A DNA stretch of 64,000 bases from Collinsella sp. (GTDB lineage Bacteria > Actinomycetota > Coriobacteriia > Coriobacteriales > Coriobacteriaceae), in the NCBI GenBank assembly GCA_029264355.1, contig JARIBW010000028.1, positions 62,001-126,000 of the forward strand, given 5' to 3'. The stretch's first letter is position 1, and every line of letters starts with the position of its first letter. Position numbers and translations under genes: made by a program. Below, piece by piece: positions 30,070-38,511 of this stretch. A model generated the notes under the pieces. That model saw nothing but the letters and a program-made list of their open reading frames with translations. It ran no database searches and was not told the origin of the DNA.

Positions 30070-32076
30070 TCATCGAGAAACCGCCCCGTCCACATTGCTC
30101 TTATGCGTCAGCATGCTGGCGTTTTCGAGCAGCTCGACGAAGACCTCCCATCGTTGCGCGCTCAATAACCGTTCGACCGCATTCGAGTCGACCAGCAGGT
30201 CGGTAAAGCAATCCATAAAGGAGCGCGCCGCGCCATTTTCATCACAAGAAAACCCAGTCAAAAAGACCGCTTGGACCTTCTCTCCCTCGTCTCCCCATGC
30301 GATTGGCCTGTCCAAAAGACCCACGCAGACGAACGTCTCATCGCTGGCCGCCTCAAGCGGATGCGGCATTGCGATATTGTTGCCGAATGCCGTAGCCATG
30401 CAGCGTTCACGTGCAAACACCAGTTCCCGAAAATTCGAGGCGACCTTGCGCGACTCCTGGACTTTAGTGATCAGAAACGCGAGCACATCCTCTTTATCGG
30501 CAAGCTCCAGATGCGCGAAAAAAAGATGCTCGTCCACATAGCGGGAGAAATCCAGTGGGACGATGCACGCATTTCGGCGCAGCATCATTCGCGCATCCTC
30601 CGCCTCGATAGGATCGAGAAAACACGATACCTCTCGTACCGGCACCGGCAAATCGCGACCCAAGGGAACGGTTGTGAAGACATAATCGACGGTGGAAAAG
30701 TCAATCGAATTGACGCTCAGGGCATCGCATGTCTGGATCGAATCGATGTACTCCCCAAATTCCCTTCGGCACTGGTACTCGAGCAGGCGAGCGCTCCCGG
30801 CACCGGAGGCGCAAACCACCAAAATTCGCTTCTTGGCGATGGCGGTCCTCGATCGCTCAAGAGCAAGCTCAAATGCCAACGCAATATAGCCGATTTCATC
30901 ATTGGAAAGCGTCGATCCATACGTATCGGCGATGACGGCCGACGCATCCACCGCGATGGCGTACGAAAGCGGGTACCGAGCCTTGATATCCTCCAACATC
31001 GGATTCTTAAGCTTCATGTTATAGCGCAGGCGCACCGACAACGGTTGGATATGTCGGGCTAGATTCATTCGAAGTTCGAGGTCGTTTCGGAAATCGAATC
31101 GGAATACCCCCCACACATGCTCGAGCATGTCCGACACGACGCGCCAAACTTCATCCGAGATGATCGGGCTATCCTCATCGGAAGATTGATAAATCGTCTG
31201 TTTTCCCGCCAGATGAATGGCGATATAGGCGATCTCTTCCCGGGGCAATTCGATAGATGTCAACACGGCGATCCGCTCGGCAATATTCTCTGCTGCCTTA
31301 TATTCATTCGTCTCGGCGATGATTTCCAAGCGACCGGATTCTATGGGCATATAGCAGTCATTCGAAATACGCACGAGCGCGATGACGATATGAACGAGCA
31401 GATTTTGAAAAGCGACCGGGTTTATGACGACGTCGCAGCCCTTGGTGGCCTCGCTCACGCACGTCGCTATGGTATCGAGCATCTTTTCATCGCCTTCAAA
31501 GGCATCTCCCATGAGGCCTTTGAGAACGCGCAACCCGTCCCCTTTGACGGTGCCGGTATCTGCGGCGACCGAAGCCCCTGCTTCGATGGCGGCATTTGCC
31601 ATGCAGAGGCGGCGCGACATCTCATCGCCCGTCACGCGAATACCGTAATGAGATCGCTTTTCAAGGGCCAAGCCATAGGGATGCAATCGGCTCTCGACCC
31701 TTTTCAGATCGCCCGATAGGGCGCTCTTGGAAACGTACAAAACATCGGAAAGATCTTGAAGCTTGATCCAATCGTTGCGCATCAACAAATCGTTGAGCAG
31801 GTAGTTCACACGTTCTTCCGCCGTCTTGCAGGCAAATCGCGCCTGATCTCCGTCCTGCCGCGCGAGCCAGTCCGCCAGTTCATCCGGACGTTCGGAGATT
31901 ACGTGATACCCCTCGCCTCGCACAAGATTGACCGTAGCCACGCCATCGAGCACCACATTCGCGCGCGCGACGTATTTCCGAAGCGTTCGTGTGCTCACCT
32001 GGAATTCGGCGCCCACATCTTCGGGACTCACCCCATCATGCACTTGGAGATATCTGATGATCTGCGCGATTTCCAT
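30070..32076 (-). CDS. LicR/MtlR-type PRD-containing transcriptional activator with EIIA domain
   Basis: Regulator of 668 residues, the likely activator of the adjacent beta-glucoside PTS operon. Domains in order: an N-terminal HTH (about 10-55), a second HTH (about 100-150), PRD1 (about 190-295, His229 in LLVHIVIAL and His288 in IAIHLAGK), PRD2 (about 305-410, His342 in LARHIQPLS), an EIIB-Gat-like domain with Cys422 in VVCASGAGSA, and a C-terminal EIIA domain with His572 in NNIAMPHPLE. The second PRD2 His position reads IALAFELAL, so one of the four usual PRD histidines is absent. The ATG at 32074-32076 has GGGAGGTGG upstream. A long hairpin ends right at that SD (32091-32134). Confidence 0.9.
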   Translation of the reverse strand: MEIAQIIRYLQVHDGVSPEDVGAEFQVSTRTLRKYVARANVVLDGVATVNLVRGEGYHVISERPDELADWLARQDGDQARFACKTAEERVNYLLNDLLMRNDWIKLQDLSDVLYVSKSALSGDLKRVESRLHPYGLALEKRSHYGIRVTGDEMSRRLCMANAAIEAGASVAADTGTVKGDGLRVLKGLMGDAFEGDEKMLDTIATCVSEATKGCDVVINPVAFQNLLVHIVIALVRISNDCYMPIESGRLEIIAETNEYKAAENIAERIAVLTSIELPREEIAYIAIHLAGKQTIYQSSDEDSPIISDEVWRVVSDMLEHVWGVFRFDFRNDLELRMNLARHIQPLSVRLRYNMKLKNPMLEDIKARYPLSYAIAVDASAVIADTYGSTLSNDEIGYIALAFELALERSRTAIAKKRILVVCASGAGSARLLEYQCRREFGEYIDSIQTCDALSVNSIDFSTVDYVFTTVPLGRDLPVPVREVSCFLDPIEAEDARMMLRRNACIVPLDFSRYVDEHLFFAHLELADKEDVLAFLITKVQESRKVASNFRELVFARERCMATAFGNNIAMPHPLEAASDETFVCVGLLDRPIAWGDEGEKVQAVFLTGFSCDENGAARSFMDCFTDLLVDSNAVERLLSAQRWEVFVELLENASMLTHKSNVDGAVSR

Positions 32077-32090
32077 GGCTTGCCACCTCC

Positions 32091-32134
32091 CTTCGGCTGC
32101 GCTCAGCGTAATCATACGTTGAGCGCAGCCGAAG
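32091..32134 (-). promoter_or_regulatory. Long near-perfect hairpin abutting the SD of the PTS activator gene
   Basis: A 15-bp perfect inverted repeat (CTTCGGCTGCGCTCA and its complement) continues through one G-U pair and four more pairs to a 4-base ATCA loop. In the mRNA the 3' arm ends at the GGGAGGTGG ribosome-binding site. It may be an operator or a translation-controlling leader hairpin. Confidence 0.7.
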
Positions 32135-32337
32135 TTCGGTTCATTCGTTTCCGATTGACGCGGAAGATCAATGAACTGAGCTAATACGCAGGTAGATTGT
32201 TATTTTCTTCAATCCGAACCTATTTGCCGCTCATCGACGCCATTGTGCCTTCGAGTCCAAAAACCGCCTGCGGACGAAAAACTACCGCTCACTCGCACCA
32301 ATGCAAGCGGTAAAACTGAATGGGATGAGGTCGTCCC

Positions 32338-33153
32338 CTATCGATCGACCGCTTGCGCCATCCTGCCTTCGCGCAACCCGCGCATGACCGCCTCTCGCAG
32401 CTCGGGCATCCTGCCCTTATCCATTGCCGGCACGCCCTCGAGGGGATATTCGATACCCAGTTGCTCGTATTTGACGATACCCATGGTGTGATACGGCAGC
32501 ATCTCCAGACCGACGACATTGTGCCAAGGTGCGATCAGGCGACCGAGGGCCTCGCACTCCTCGATCGAATCGGTGATGCCGGGCACCACCACATGACGGA
32601 TAACCACCTTGATCCCACGGCGGGCGAGCTCGTTGCCAAACGCGAGGATGCGCTCCGGCTCCCGCCCGGTCAGGGCCTTATGCCCAATCGGGTCGCTGTG
32701 CTTGATATCGAGCAGGACCATGTCCGTCTCATCCAAAAGCCTGTCGAACTGCTCGGGTCTTTTGGGGTTGTACGCATAACCGCAACTGTCCAGGCACGTG
32801 TGAATCCGCCCGGCGGGCGCGTTGTGGGCGGCAGTGAACAAATCTCCCACGAACTTTGGCTGCAGCAAAGGCTCGCCGCCCGTGACGGTCAGACCGCCCG
32901 TGCGGTAAAACGGTCTGTTGCTCTCATACTCCTCGAGGATACGCTCCACCGTCGCAAGGGTGCCCACGCCCTCACCCGTGGCCCATGTGTCCGGGTTGTG
33001 GCAATACGCGCAGCGCATCGGGCACCCTTGGGTGAATACCACGAACCGCACGCCCGGGCCATCCACGGTGCCCATGCTCTCGATGGAATGGATGCGTCCG
33101 AGCGCATACCTGGACTCGACGTCTCGACTCTCATCTAGCTGAACGCGTGCCAT
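32338..33153 (-). CDS. pflA: Pyruvate formate-lyase activating enzyme (radical SAM)
   Basis: Installs the glycyl radical on pyruvate formate-lyase using S-adenosylmethionine and a [4Fe-4S] cluster. It has 271 residues. The CxxxCxxC cluster motif is Cys44, Cys48, Cys51 in TQGCPMRCAYCHNPDTW, and GGEPLLQPKFV provides the SAM-binding GGE. AAGGGGAG precedes the ATG at 33151-33153. It lies downstream of the glycyl-radical polypeptide gene but behind a strong terminator (33272-33301), so it probably has its own promoter; GATAAT- and TAATAT-like sequences lie in the 118-base gap, and a CTGCAG hairpin sits just before the SD (33173-33191). Confidence 0.95.
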   Translation of the reverse strand: MARVQLDESRDVESRYALGRIHSIESMGTVDGPGVRFVVFTQGCPMRCAYCHNPDTWATGEGVGTLATVERILEEYESNRPFYRTGGLTVTGGEPLLQPKFVGDLFTAAHNAPAGRIHTCLDSCGYAYNPKRPEQFDRLLDETDMVLLDIKHSDPIGHKALTGREPERILAFGNELARRGIKVVIRHVVVPGITDSIEECEALGRLIAPWHNVVGLEMLPYHTMGIVKYEQLGIEYPLEGVPAMDKGRMPELREAVMRGLREGRMAQAVDR

Positions 33154-33271
33154 AGTCGCATCTCCCCTTTATCTGCAGACACGGCCTGCAGACGCATTAT
33201 CTTGTGAGTTATATTACCCCGTCGGCGGCGGGCGTCCCGGCTTTTTACGGCTTGCGGGCGTCTCTCGATAT

Positions 33272-33301
33272 AAAAAGGGACGCCGGAGATGCCGGCGCCC
33301 C
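33272..33301 (-). terminator. Rho-independent terminator after the glycyl-radical subunit gene
   Basis: A 10-bp stem (GGGGCGCCGG / CCGGCGTCCC with one G-U pair) and a 5-base loop are followed by five T residues on the minus strand, 31 bases after the stop at 33333. Confidence 0.93.
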
Positions 33302-33332
33302 TCTCTATGACGATGCCCTTACGGACGATCGC

Positions 33333-33584
33333 TTAAAAGCTATCGTGGAAGGTACGGGAGATAACCTCGTCCTGCTGAGCCTTGGTCAAGTTGTGGAAGT
33401 TCACAGCGTAACCGGAAACACGAACGGTGAGCTGAGGGTACTTCTCCGGATGAGCCTGGGCGTCGAGCAGCGTGTCGCGGTTGAACACGTTGACGTTCAG
33501 GTGATGGCCACCCTTCTCGGCGTAAGCGTCGATCATGCTCACGAGATTGTCGGCCTGAGCCTGCGGGATGTCAGCGACCTTCAT
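33333..33584 (-). CDS. Separate glycyl-radical domain of pyruvate formate-lyase (GrcA-like, 83 aa)
   Basis: An 83-residue protein made of only the C-terminal glycyl-radical domain of [18 protein letters not shown] is followed by [19 protein letters not shown], where Gly58 would carry the radical, and by ISRTFHDSF at the C-terminus. The N-terminal [10 protein letters not shown] aligns with the linker that precedes this domain in one-piece PFL. The ATG at 33582-33584 has GGAG seven bases upstream. It lies 141 bases downstream of the PFL body gene, which lacks this domain, so the two must complement each other. GrcA (YfiD) of E. coli repairs oxygen-cleaved full-length PFL; here the small protein appears obligatory. 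Confidence 0.92.
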   Translation of the reverse strand: MKVADIPQAQADNLVSMIDAYAEKGGHHLNVNVFNRDTLLDAQAHPEKYPQLTVRVSGYAVNFHNLTKAQQDEVISRTFHDSF

Positions 33585-33660
33585 TGGTGCACTCCTTTTC
33601 ATCTCCGGCGCTTCTCGCGCCGAAATAGGAATTGTTACTGAAATTATATCAGCATTGACG

Positions 33661-33690
33661 GCGCCGGTGAGTACGAATTACTACCGGCGC
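33661..33690 (-). other. Hairpin between the PFL body and radical-domain genes
   Basis: The outer stem GCGCCGGT / ACCGGCGC encloses an inner AGTA/TACT stem. No T-tract follows. On the minus strand TATAAT follows at 33643-33648, so the small gene may be transcribed both from the pfl promoter and from its own. Confidence 0.6.
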
Positions 33691-33725
33691 AGAAACATTA
33701 CAGACGGACCGAATGTCCAACGGCC

Positions 33726-35840
33726 TTAGCGGTCCTCAGAACCCTCGGGAGCGGAAGAGTCGGTGCAGTCGCAGCAAGCGATCGGATTCTCAAAAGAAAC
33801 GTCGCTGAGATCCAAATCGCCGAACATCACCTGATCCTCCTTGCCGAGCGCGCCCGGGATGATGGAGAAGGTGTTGGAGATGCCGTCCTGGGCGTCGCGG
33901 AAGGGAAGCTTCGAGACGGAGGACAGGGAGGCGATTGCACCGTGGGTGTCGCGCTGGTGCATGGGGTTGGCACCGGGAGCGAACGGCACGCCGGCCTTGC
34001 GGCCGTCCGGGGTGGCACCGGTCTTCTGACCGTACACCACGTTGGAGGTGATGGTCAAAACGGACGTGGTGGGCACGGAGTTGCGGTACGTGTCGTTCAT
34101 GCGGATGTACTCCATGAACTGGTGCACGATATCGTGGGCGAGCACGTCGACGCGGTCGTCGTCGTTGCCGTACTTGGGGAAGTCGCCCTCGATGTTGAAG
34201 TCGACGATGACGCCGTCCTCGTCACGGACCGGATGGACCTTGGCGTACTTGATGGCGGACAGGGAGTCGGCCACGACGGACAGGCCGGCGATGCCGGTGG
34301 CGAACCAACGGTGGACGTCCTTGTCGTGCAGGGCCATCTGGATGGACTCGTAGCAGTACTTGTCATGCATGTAGTGGATGACGTTCAGCGTGTTCACATA
34401 CACGCCGGCGAGCCACTTCATCATGTCGTTGTACTTGGACATGACGTCGTCGAAATCAAGGGTGTCACCCTCGACGGCGCGGAACTTCGGGCCGACCTGC
34501 TTCTTGGAGACCTCGTCCACGCCGCCGTTGAGCGCGTACAGAAGGCACTTGGCAAGGTTGGCGCGGGCGCCGAAGAACTGCATCTCCTTGCCGACGCGCA
34601 TGGAGGACACGCAGCAGGCGATGGCGTAGTCGTCGCCATGGTAGACGCGCATGACATCGTCGTTCTCATACTGGATGGAGGAAGACGCGATGGAGGTCTT
34701 TGCGCAGAACTCCTTGAAGGCCTGGGGCAGCTTGGTGGACCACAGGACGGTCAGGTTGGGCTCCGGGGAAGTGCCCATGTTCTCAAGGGTGTGGAGGTAG
34801 CGGTAGCTCATCTTGGTGACGAGGGTGCGACCGTCGACGCCCATGCCGCCGATGGACTCGGTGACCCACTGCGGGTCGCCGGAGAACAGGTTCTGGTACT
34901 CGGGGGTACGGGCGAACTTGACCATACGCAGCTTCATGATGAAGTGGTCGACGAACTCCTGGATCTGCTCCTCGGTGAAGGTGCCGCACTTGAGGTCGCG
35001 CTCGGCGTAGATGTCGATGAAGGTGGAGGTGCGGCCGATGGACATGGCGGCGCCGTTTTGATCCTTCACGGAAGCCAGGTAGGCGAGGTACATCCACTGG
35101 ATGGCCTCCTGGGTGTTGGCGGCCGGGCGGGCGATGTCGAAGCCGTACAGCTTACCGAGCTCGATGAGCTGCTTGAGGGAGCGGATCTGCTCGGACAGCT
35201 CCTCGCGATCGCGGATAGTCTCCTCGGTCATGACGGAGGGCGTGGAGGCCTTCTGGGCCTCCTTGTCGGCGATCAGGGCGTCGACGCCGTAGAGGGCGAC
35301 GCGACGGTAGTCGCCGATGATGCGGCCGCGGCCGTAGCCATCGGGCAGACCGGTGATGATGTGGGCGGAGCGGCAGGCGCGCATCTCAGGGGTGTAGGCG
35401 TCGAACACGCCGGCGTTGTGCGTCTTGCGCTTGTTGGTGTAGAAATCGACGATCTCGGGATCGACCTCGTAGCCGTGCTGGGCAGCGGCCTGGCAGGCGA
35501 TGCGGATGCCGCCGTTGACGTGCAGGGCGCGCTTGAGCGGAGCGTCGGTCTGCAGGCCGACGATGGTCTCGCGCTCGGGGTGCTCGGCGTCGATGTAGCC
35601 GGCCTTGTGGGACAGAATGCCCGTCACGACCTTGGTGTCCATGTCCAGGACGCCGCCCTGCTCGCGCTCCTTGAGAAGCAGCGACATGACGTCGTCCCAC
35701 AGCTTGACGGTGCGCTCGGTGGGACCCACCAGGAACGACTCGTCGCCCTCGTACGGGGTGTAGTTCTTCTGGATGAAGTCGCGGACGTCAATCTCGTTGA
35801 GCCAATTGCCGCCCTCGAAGCCTTCCCATGCCTCCTGCAT
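33726..35840 (-). CDS. pflB: Pyruvate formate-lyase catalytic body lacking the glycyl-radical domain
   Basis: Formate C-acetyltransferase body of 704 residues (one-piece PFL has about 760). It is colinear with E. coli PFL from AWEGF near the N-terminus ([20 protein letters not shown]) through the catalytic Cys409-Cys410 in [11 protein letters not shown] and on to [20 protein letters not shown]. After that the sequence diverges into a short acidic, Cys-containing tail ([18 protein letters not shown]) and stops: the RVSGYA glycyl-radical segment is missing and is encoded by the next gene. The ATG at 35838-35840 begins where homology begins; the SD (GAGGAG) is 12 bases away. The product cleaves pyruvate to acetyl-CoA and formate in anaerobic fermentation, together with the radical polypeptide and PflA. 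Confidence 0.95.
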   Translation of the reverse strand: MQEAWEGFEGGNWLNEIDVRDFIQKNYTPYEGDESFLVGPTERTVKLWDDVMSLLLKEREQGGVLDMDTKVVTGILSHKAGYIDAEHPERETIVGLQTDAPLKRALHVNGGIRIACQAAAQHGYEVDPEIVDFYTNKRKTHNAGVFDAYTPEMRACRSAHIITGLPDGYGRGRIIGDYRRVALYGVDALIADKEAQKASTPSVMTEETIRDREELSEQIRSLKQLIELGKLYGFDIARPAANTQEAIQWMYLAYLASVKDQNGAAMSIGRTSTFIDIYAERDLKCGTFTEEQIQEFVDHFIMKLRMVKFARTPEYQNLFSGDPQWVTESIGGMGVDGRTLVTKMSYRYLHTLENMGTSPEPNLTVLWSTKLPQAFKEFCAKTSIASSSIQYENDDVMRVYHGDDYAIACCVSSMRVGKEMQFFGARANLAKCLLYALNGGVDEVSKKQVGPKFRAVEGDTLDFDDVMSKYNDMMKWLAGVYVNTLNVIHYMHDKYCYESIQMALHDKDVHRWFATGIAGLSVVADSLSAIKYAKVHPVRDEDGVIVDFNIEGDFPKYGNDDDRVDVLAHDIVHQFMEYIRMNDTYRNSVPTTSVLTITSNVVYGQKTGATPDGRKAGVPFAPGANPMHQRDTHGAIASLSSVSKLPFRDAQDGISNTFSIIPGALGKEDQVMFGDLDLSDVSFENPIACCDCTDSSAPEGSEDR

Positions 35841-36343
35841 TGCGTGACCACGCTCCTCGTCGTGCTCGCGGGGCGATCCCGCCCCAAACTTGGCCCCCCG
35901 CCAACAATCTCCGGACATTTACATGCGCCACTCGCCGATAAAACGCTCGCGCCCATGCGAGAAAAGAGACCGTTGACCGAAGACATATTCACATTTGCAA
36001 GGATACCATATGCACAGGTCCTGTAGGTTATCGCTAATGTGACTTTTTCTCATTCATTTGTACGAGGACACCGCCGCGCCACCTGTCTCCGAACGCGCGA
36101 TTCCAAGGCACGAGACGCACCGCGAGCGCCTCGCATGCCGGAATGAAAGAGAGGGCCGTCATGGTGTTTTTTCCTTGAGGTGATTCGGGCGGCTGGTGAT
36201 TCGATTTAGCAAGATAAACCGCCTGACCTGGGCAACCGCTCGCTGGGCGCAGCGTCCTCCCACCGAATTCCAATAGCCAACCTCGCACATGGGTGAGAAA
36301 GTGTACTCTGTATACCTACGACGCAAGGAGGCCTCGTCCCATT
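35841..36343. other. Divergent region between pflB and deoD
   Basis: A 503-base region with promoters expected in both directions. A minus-strand TGGTATCCT (extended -10-like, 36005-36013) and a plus-strand TGTATACCT before deoD (36309-36317) are the best candidates; neither has a good -35. A possible 42-codon minus-strand ORF lies inside (36034-36162). I found no clear FNR- or CRP-type palindrome. Confidence 0.4.
36034..36162 (-). CDS. Possible small protein or leader peptide upstream of pflB
   Basis: A 42-codon ORF (MTALSFIPACEALAVRL at the start, QMNEKKSH at the end) whose ATG has AAGGA plus an A-rich spacer upstream, a plausible ribosome-binding site. It is encoded 193 bases before pflB on the same strand. 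I recognise no family; it may be chance. Confidence 0.3.
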   Translation of the reverse strand: MTALSFIPACEALAVRLVPWNRAFGDRWRGGVLVQMNEKKSH

Positions 36344-37063
36344 ATGGAAAGTACCCCTACGCCCCACAACGGGGCTCATTACGGCGATATCGCCAAAACG
36401 GTCCTGATGCCCGGAGACCCGCTCCGTGCCAAGTACATCGCGGACCACTACCTCGAAGATGTTCGCACGTTCAACGAGGTGCGAAACATGCTCGGCTTCA
36501 CCGGCACGTACCAGGGCCAGCCCGTCTCGGTCATGGGCGGCGGCATGGGGATGCCCTCGATCGGCATCTACTCCCACGAGCTCTATGAGTTCTACGGCGT
36601 GGAGTCCATCATCCGCGTGGGCTCCGCCGGCGGCATAGACCCGTCCATAAAGGTCCGCGACGTCGTGGCCGGCATGGGCGCTTGCACCGACTCCAACTAC
36701 GCCGCCCAGTACGACCTGCCCGGCTCCTACGCCCCCATTGCAAGCTACGAGCTGCTCGAGCGCGCCGTTTCCGCGGGCCGCGCGCAGGGCGTCGACGTCA
36801 AGGTCGGCAACATCCTGTCGTCCGACCACTTCTACCTCGACGACCCCTCCTCCACCGCCACCTGGCAGAAGATGGGCGTCCTCGCCGTCGAGATGGAGGC
36901 CGCCGCGCTCTACATGAACGCCGCGCGCCTGGGCAAGAAGGCCCTGTGCCTGCTCACCGTCTCCGACCTGCCCCTCACCGGAGAGTCCCTCCCGGCCGAC
37001 GAGCGTCAGACGAGCTTCACCCAGATGATGGAGATCGCCCTCTCCCTCGCCCTGCCCGCATAA
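36344..37063 (+). CDS. deoD: Purine-nucleoside phosphorylase, DeoD type
   Basis: Phosphorolytic cleavage of purine (deoxy)nucleosides to base and (deoxy)ribose 1-phosphate. It has 239 residues, as usual for the hexameric DeoD class. Visible are [59 protein letters not shown] and, at the catalytic Asp, [10 protein letters not shown]. The ATG at 36344 follows AAGGAGG with a long 12-base spacer. It is the first gene of the nucleoside-salvage operon. A G+C-rich hairpin (37073-37110) separates it from the lipoprotein gene. Confidence 0.94.
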   Translation: MESTPTPHNGAHYGDIAKTVLMPGDPLRAKYIADHYLEDVRTFNEVRNMLGFTGTYQGQPVSVMGGGMGMPSIGIYSHELYEFYGVESIIRVGSAGGIDPSIKVRDVVAGMGACTDSNYAAQYDLPGSYAPIASYELLERAVSAGRAQGVDVKVGNILSSDHFYLDDPSSTATWQKMGVLAVEMEAAALYMNAARLGKKALCLLTVSDLPLTGESLPADERQTSFTQMMEIALSLALPA

Positions 37064-37072
37064 CATCCCCTC

Positions 37073-37110
37073 GCCCGCCCGGACCAGCGCACCGCGCAGG
37101 CCGGGCGGGC
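37073..37110 (+). other. Hairpin after deoD
   Basis: A 10-bp perfect stem (GCCCGCCCGG / CCGGGCGGGC) with an 18-base loop lies nine bases after the deoD stop. The tail CGCCTTTGG is not U-rich, so partial termination or mRNA stabilisation is more likely than full termination. Confidence 0.6.
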
Positions 37111-37260
37111 GCCTTTGGAACCGGAGTGAGCGGCGCGTCGAGCGCCGGCACCCCGCACCCCCACGGTCTTTCGCCGCGCCCCTGCTCAGGCGCGGCAGAA
37201 GATACGGCGCATCGATGCGCCCGTTGTGCAAGCGACAACCGTACGCAAGAAAGGAAGAAC

Positions 37261-38325
37261 ATGAAGAAGAATCGTCTCATGGGTCTCGCCCTTGCCGGCG
37301 TCCTCGCCCTTTCCGTCGCAGGCTGCGGCGGTGGCGACGAGCCCAAGCCCGCGGGTTCCGCGCCCGCCGACGCCTCCGCCGACTACAAGGTCCAGATGGT
37401 CACCGATATGGGCGGCGTGAACGACCAGTCCTTCAACCAGCTCGCCTGGGAGGGTCTGCAGCAGCTCAACAAGGACACCGGCATCGAGGTCGGCTACACC
37501 GAGTCCAAGCAGGAGTCCGACTACGCCACGAACCTGGACAAGGCCGTCGACGACGACGCCCAGACCGTGTGGGGCATCGGCTTCGCCATGGCCGAGGCGA
37601 TCCAGAACGCCGCCAAGACCAACCCTGACGTGCACTTCGCCATCATCGACAGCGCCTACCCGGAGGCCGACCTCCTCGACAACCTCACCGGCGTGACCTT
37701 CAAGACGCAGGAGCCCTCCTTCGTGGCCGGCTACATCGCCGCCATGACCACCCAGACCGGCAAGGTCGGCTTCGTCGGCGGCATGAAGTCCGACGTGCTC
37801 GAGACCTTCAACTGGGGCTACCAGGCCGGCGTCGCCTACGCCAACGCCACCGAGGGCAAGAACGTCCAGGTCGTCTCCCAGTACATCGAGACCTTCACCG
37901 ACGCCGCCAAGGGCAAGGCCGCGGGCCAGAAGATGTACTCCGATGGCTGCGACATCGTGTTCGCCTGCGCCGGTAACGCCGGCAACGGCGTCATCGAGGC
38001 CGCCCAGGATGCCGACAAGCTCGTCATCGGCGTCGACAAGGACCAGTACGAACTCGCCCCCGAGAACATGCTGACCTCCGTCATGAAGAACGTCGACAAG
38101 GCCGTCATCGAGGTCTCCACCATGGCTTCCAACGGTGAGAAGGTCGGTGGCAAGAACATCGAGCTCTCCGCCAAGGACGGCGCCGTGGCCGTTTCCACCC
38201 ACCACGACCTCATGGAGCCCGGCGTGTACGACACCGCCGTCGAGCTGTTCGACAAGATCAAGAACGGCGAGATCGAGCCCCCCGCGACCGAGGATGCGTT
38301 CAACGACTACGTCGCCTCGCTCTAA
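37261..38325 (+). CDS. BMP-family (PnrA-like) nucleoside-binding lipoprotein
   Basis: Membrane-anchored receptor of 354 residues for a nucleoside ABC importer. The signal peptide MKKNRLMGLALAGVLALS leads to the lipobox VAGC, followed by a Pro/Ala linker and the BMP domain (VTDMGGVNDQSFNQLAWEGL, SDVLETFNWGYQAGV, FACAGNAGNGVIEAA, VIGVDKDQYE). The family binds purine and other nucleosides (PnrA/BmpA/RnsB). GGAAG lies just before the ATG. The adjacent dual-ATPase and two permeases complete the transporter. Confidence 0.94.
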   Translation: MKKNRLMGLALAGVLALSVAGCGGGDEPKPAGSAPADASADYKVQMVTDMGGVNDQSFNQLAWEGLQQLNKDTGIEVGYTESKQESDYATNLDKAVDDDAQTVWGIGFAMAEAIQNAAKTNPDVHFAIIDSAYPEADLLDNLTGVTFKTQEPSFVAGYIAAMTTQTGKVGFVGGMKSDVLETFNWGYQAGVAYANATEGKNVQVVSQYIETFTDAAKGKAAGQKMYSDGCDIVFACAGNAGNGVIEAAQDADKLVIGVDKDQYELAPENMLTSVMKNVDKAVIEVSTMASNGEKVGGKNIELSAKDGAVAVSTHHDLMEPGVYDTAVELFDKIKNGEIEPPATEDAFNDYVASL

Positions 38326-38343
38326 CGTCCGACGTTTTGTCAG

Positions 38344-38476
38344 GCCGGCGATGCGCGCTGCGGCGCCATCGCCGGCCCGCGTCGTTCACGGCTCGTGCGA
38401 GCAGACGAGCCGTCCCGCGCCGGGGGCGCCCGAAAGGCCGCCCCCGGCGCGGGACGAGGAAGGGTCGCAGGACCCT
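38344..38476 (+). repeat. Four consecutive hairpins in the lipoprotein-ATPase gap
   Basis: Four perfect inverted repeats follow one another: 10-bp arms at 38344-38353/38367-38376, 9-bp arms at 38388-38396/38405-38413, 17-bp arms at 38412-38428/38439-38455 and 6-bp arms at 38461-38466/38471-38476. None has a T-tract. They fill most of the 186-base gap and probably protect the lipoprotein mRNA 3' end and reduce read-through. Confidence 0.8.
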
Positions 38477-38511
38477 GAACCCGAAGGAGAAATGGAAGGA
38501 GCGAACGGCCT

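Noticed and set aside
33333-33840. PFL split as a frameshift pseudogene
   Set aside because: Between the two frames there are 141 bases with hairpins, a new SD and a new ATG, and both proteins have their own re-modelled ends; a simple indel would leave colinear coding sequence in another frame.
33942-36026. A 694-codon plus-strand frame opposite pflB
   Set aside because: Low-complexity Gly/Val/Asp composition without SD or domains; the opposite strand is a highly conserved PFL.
37073-37110. Full transcription terminator after deoD
   Set aside because: The stem is strong but is followed by CGCCTTTGG rather than a T-tract, and the following genes belong to the same pathway.
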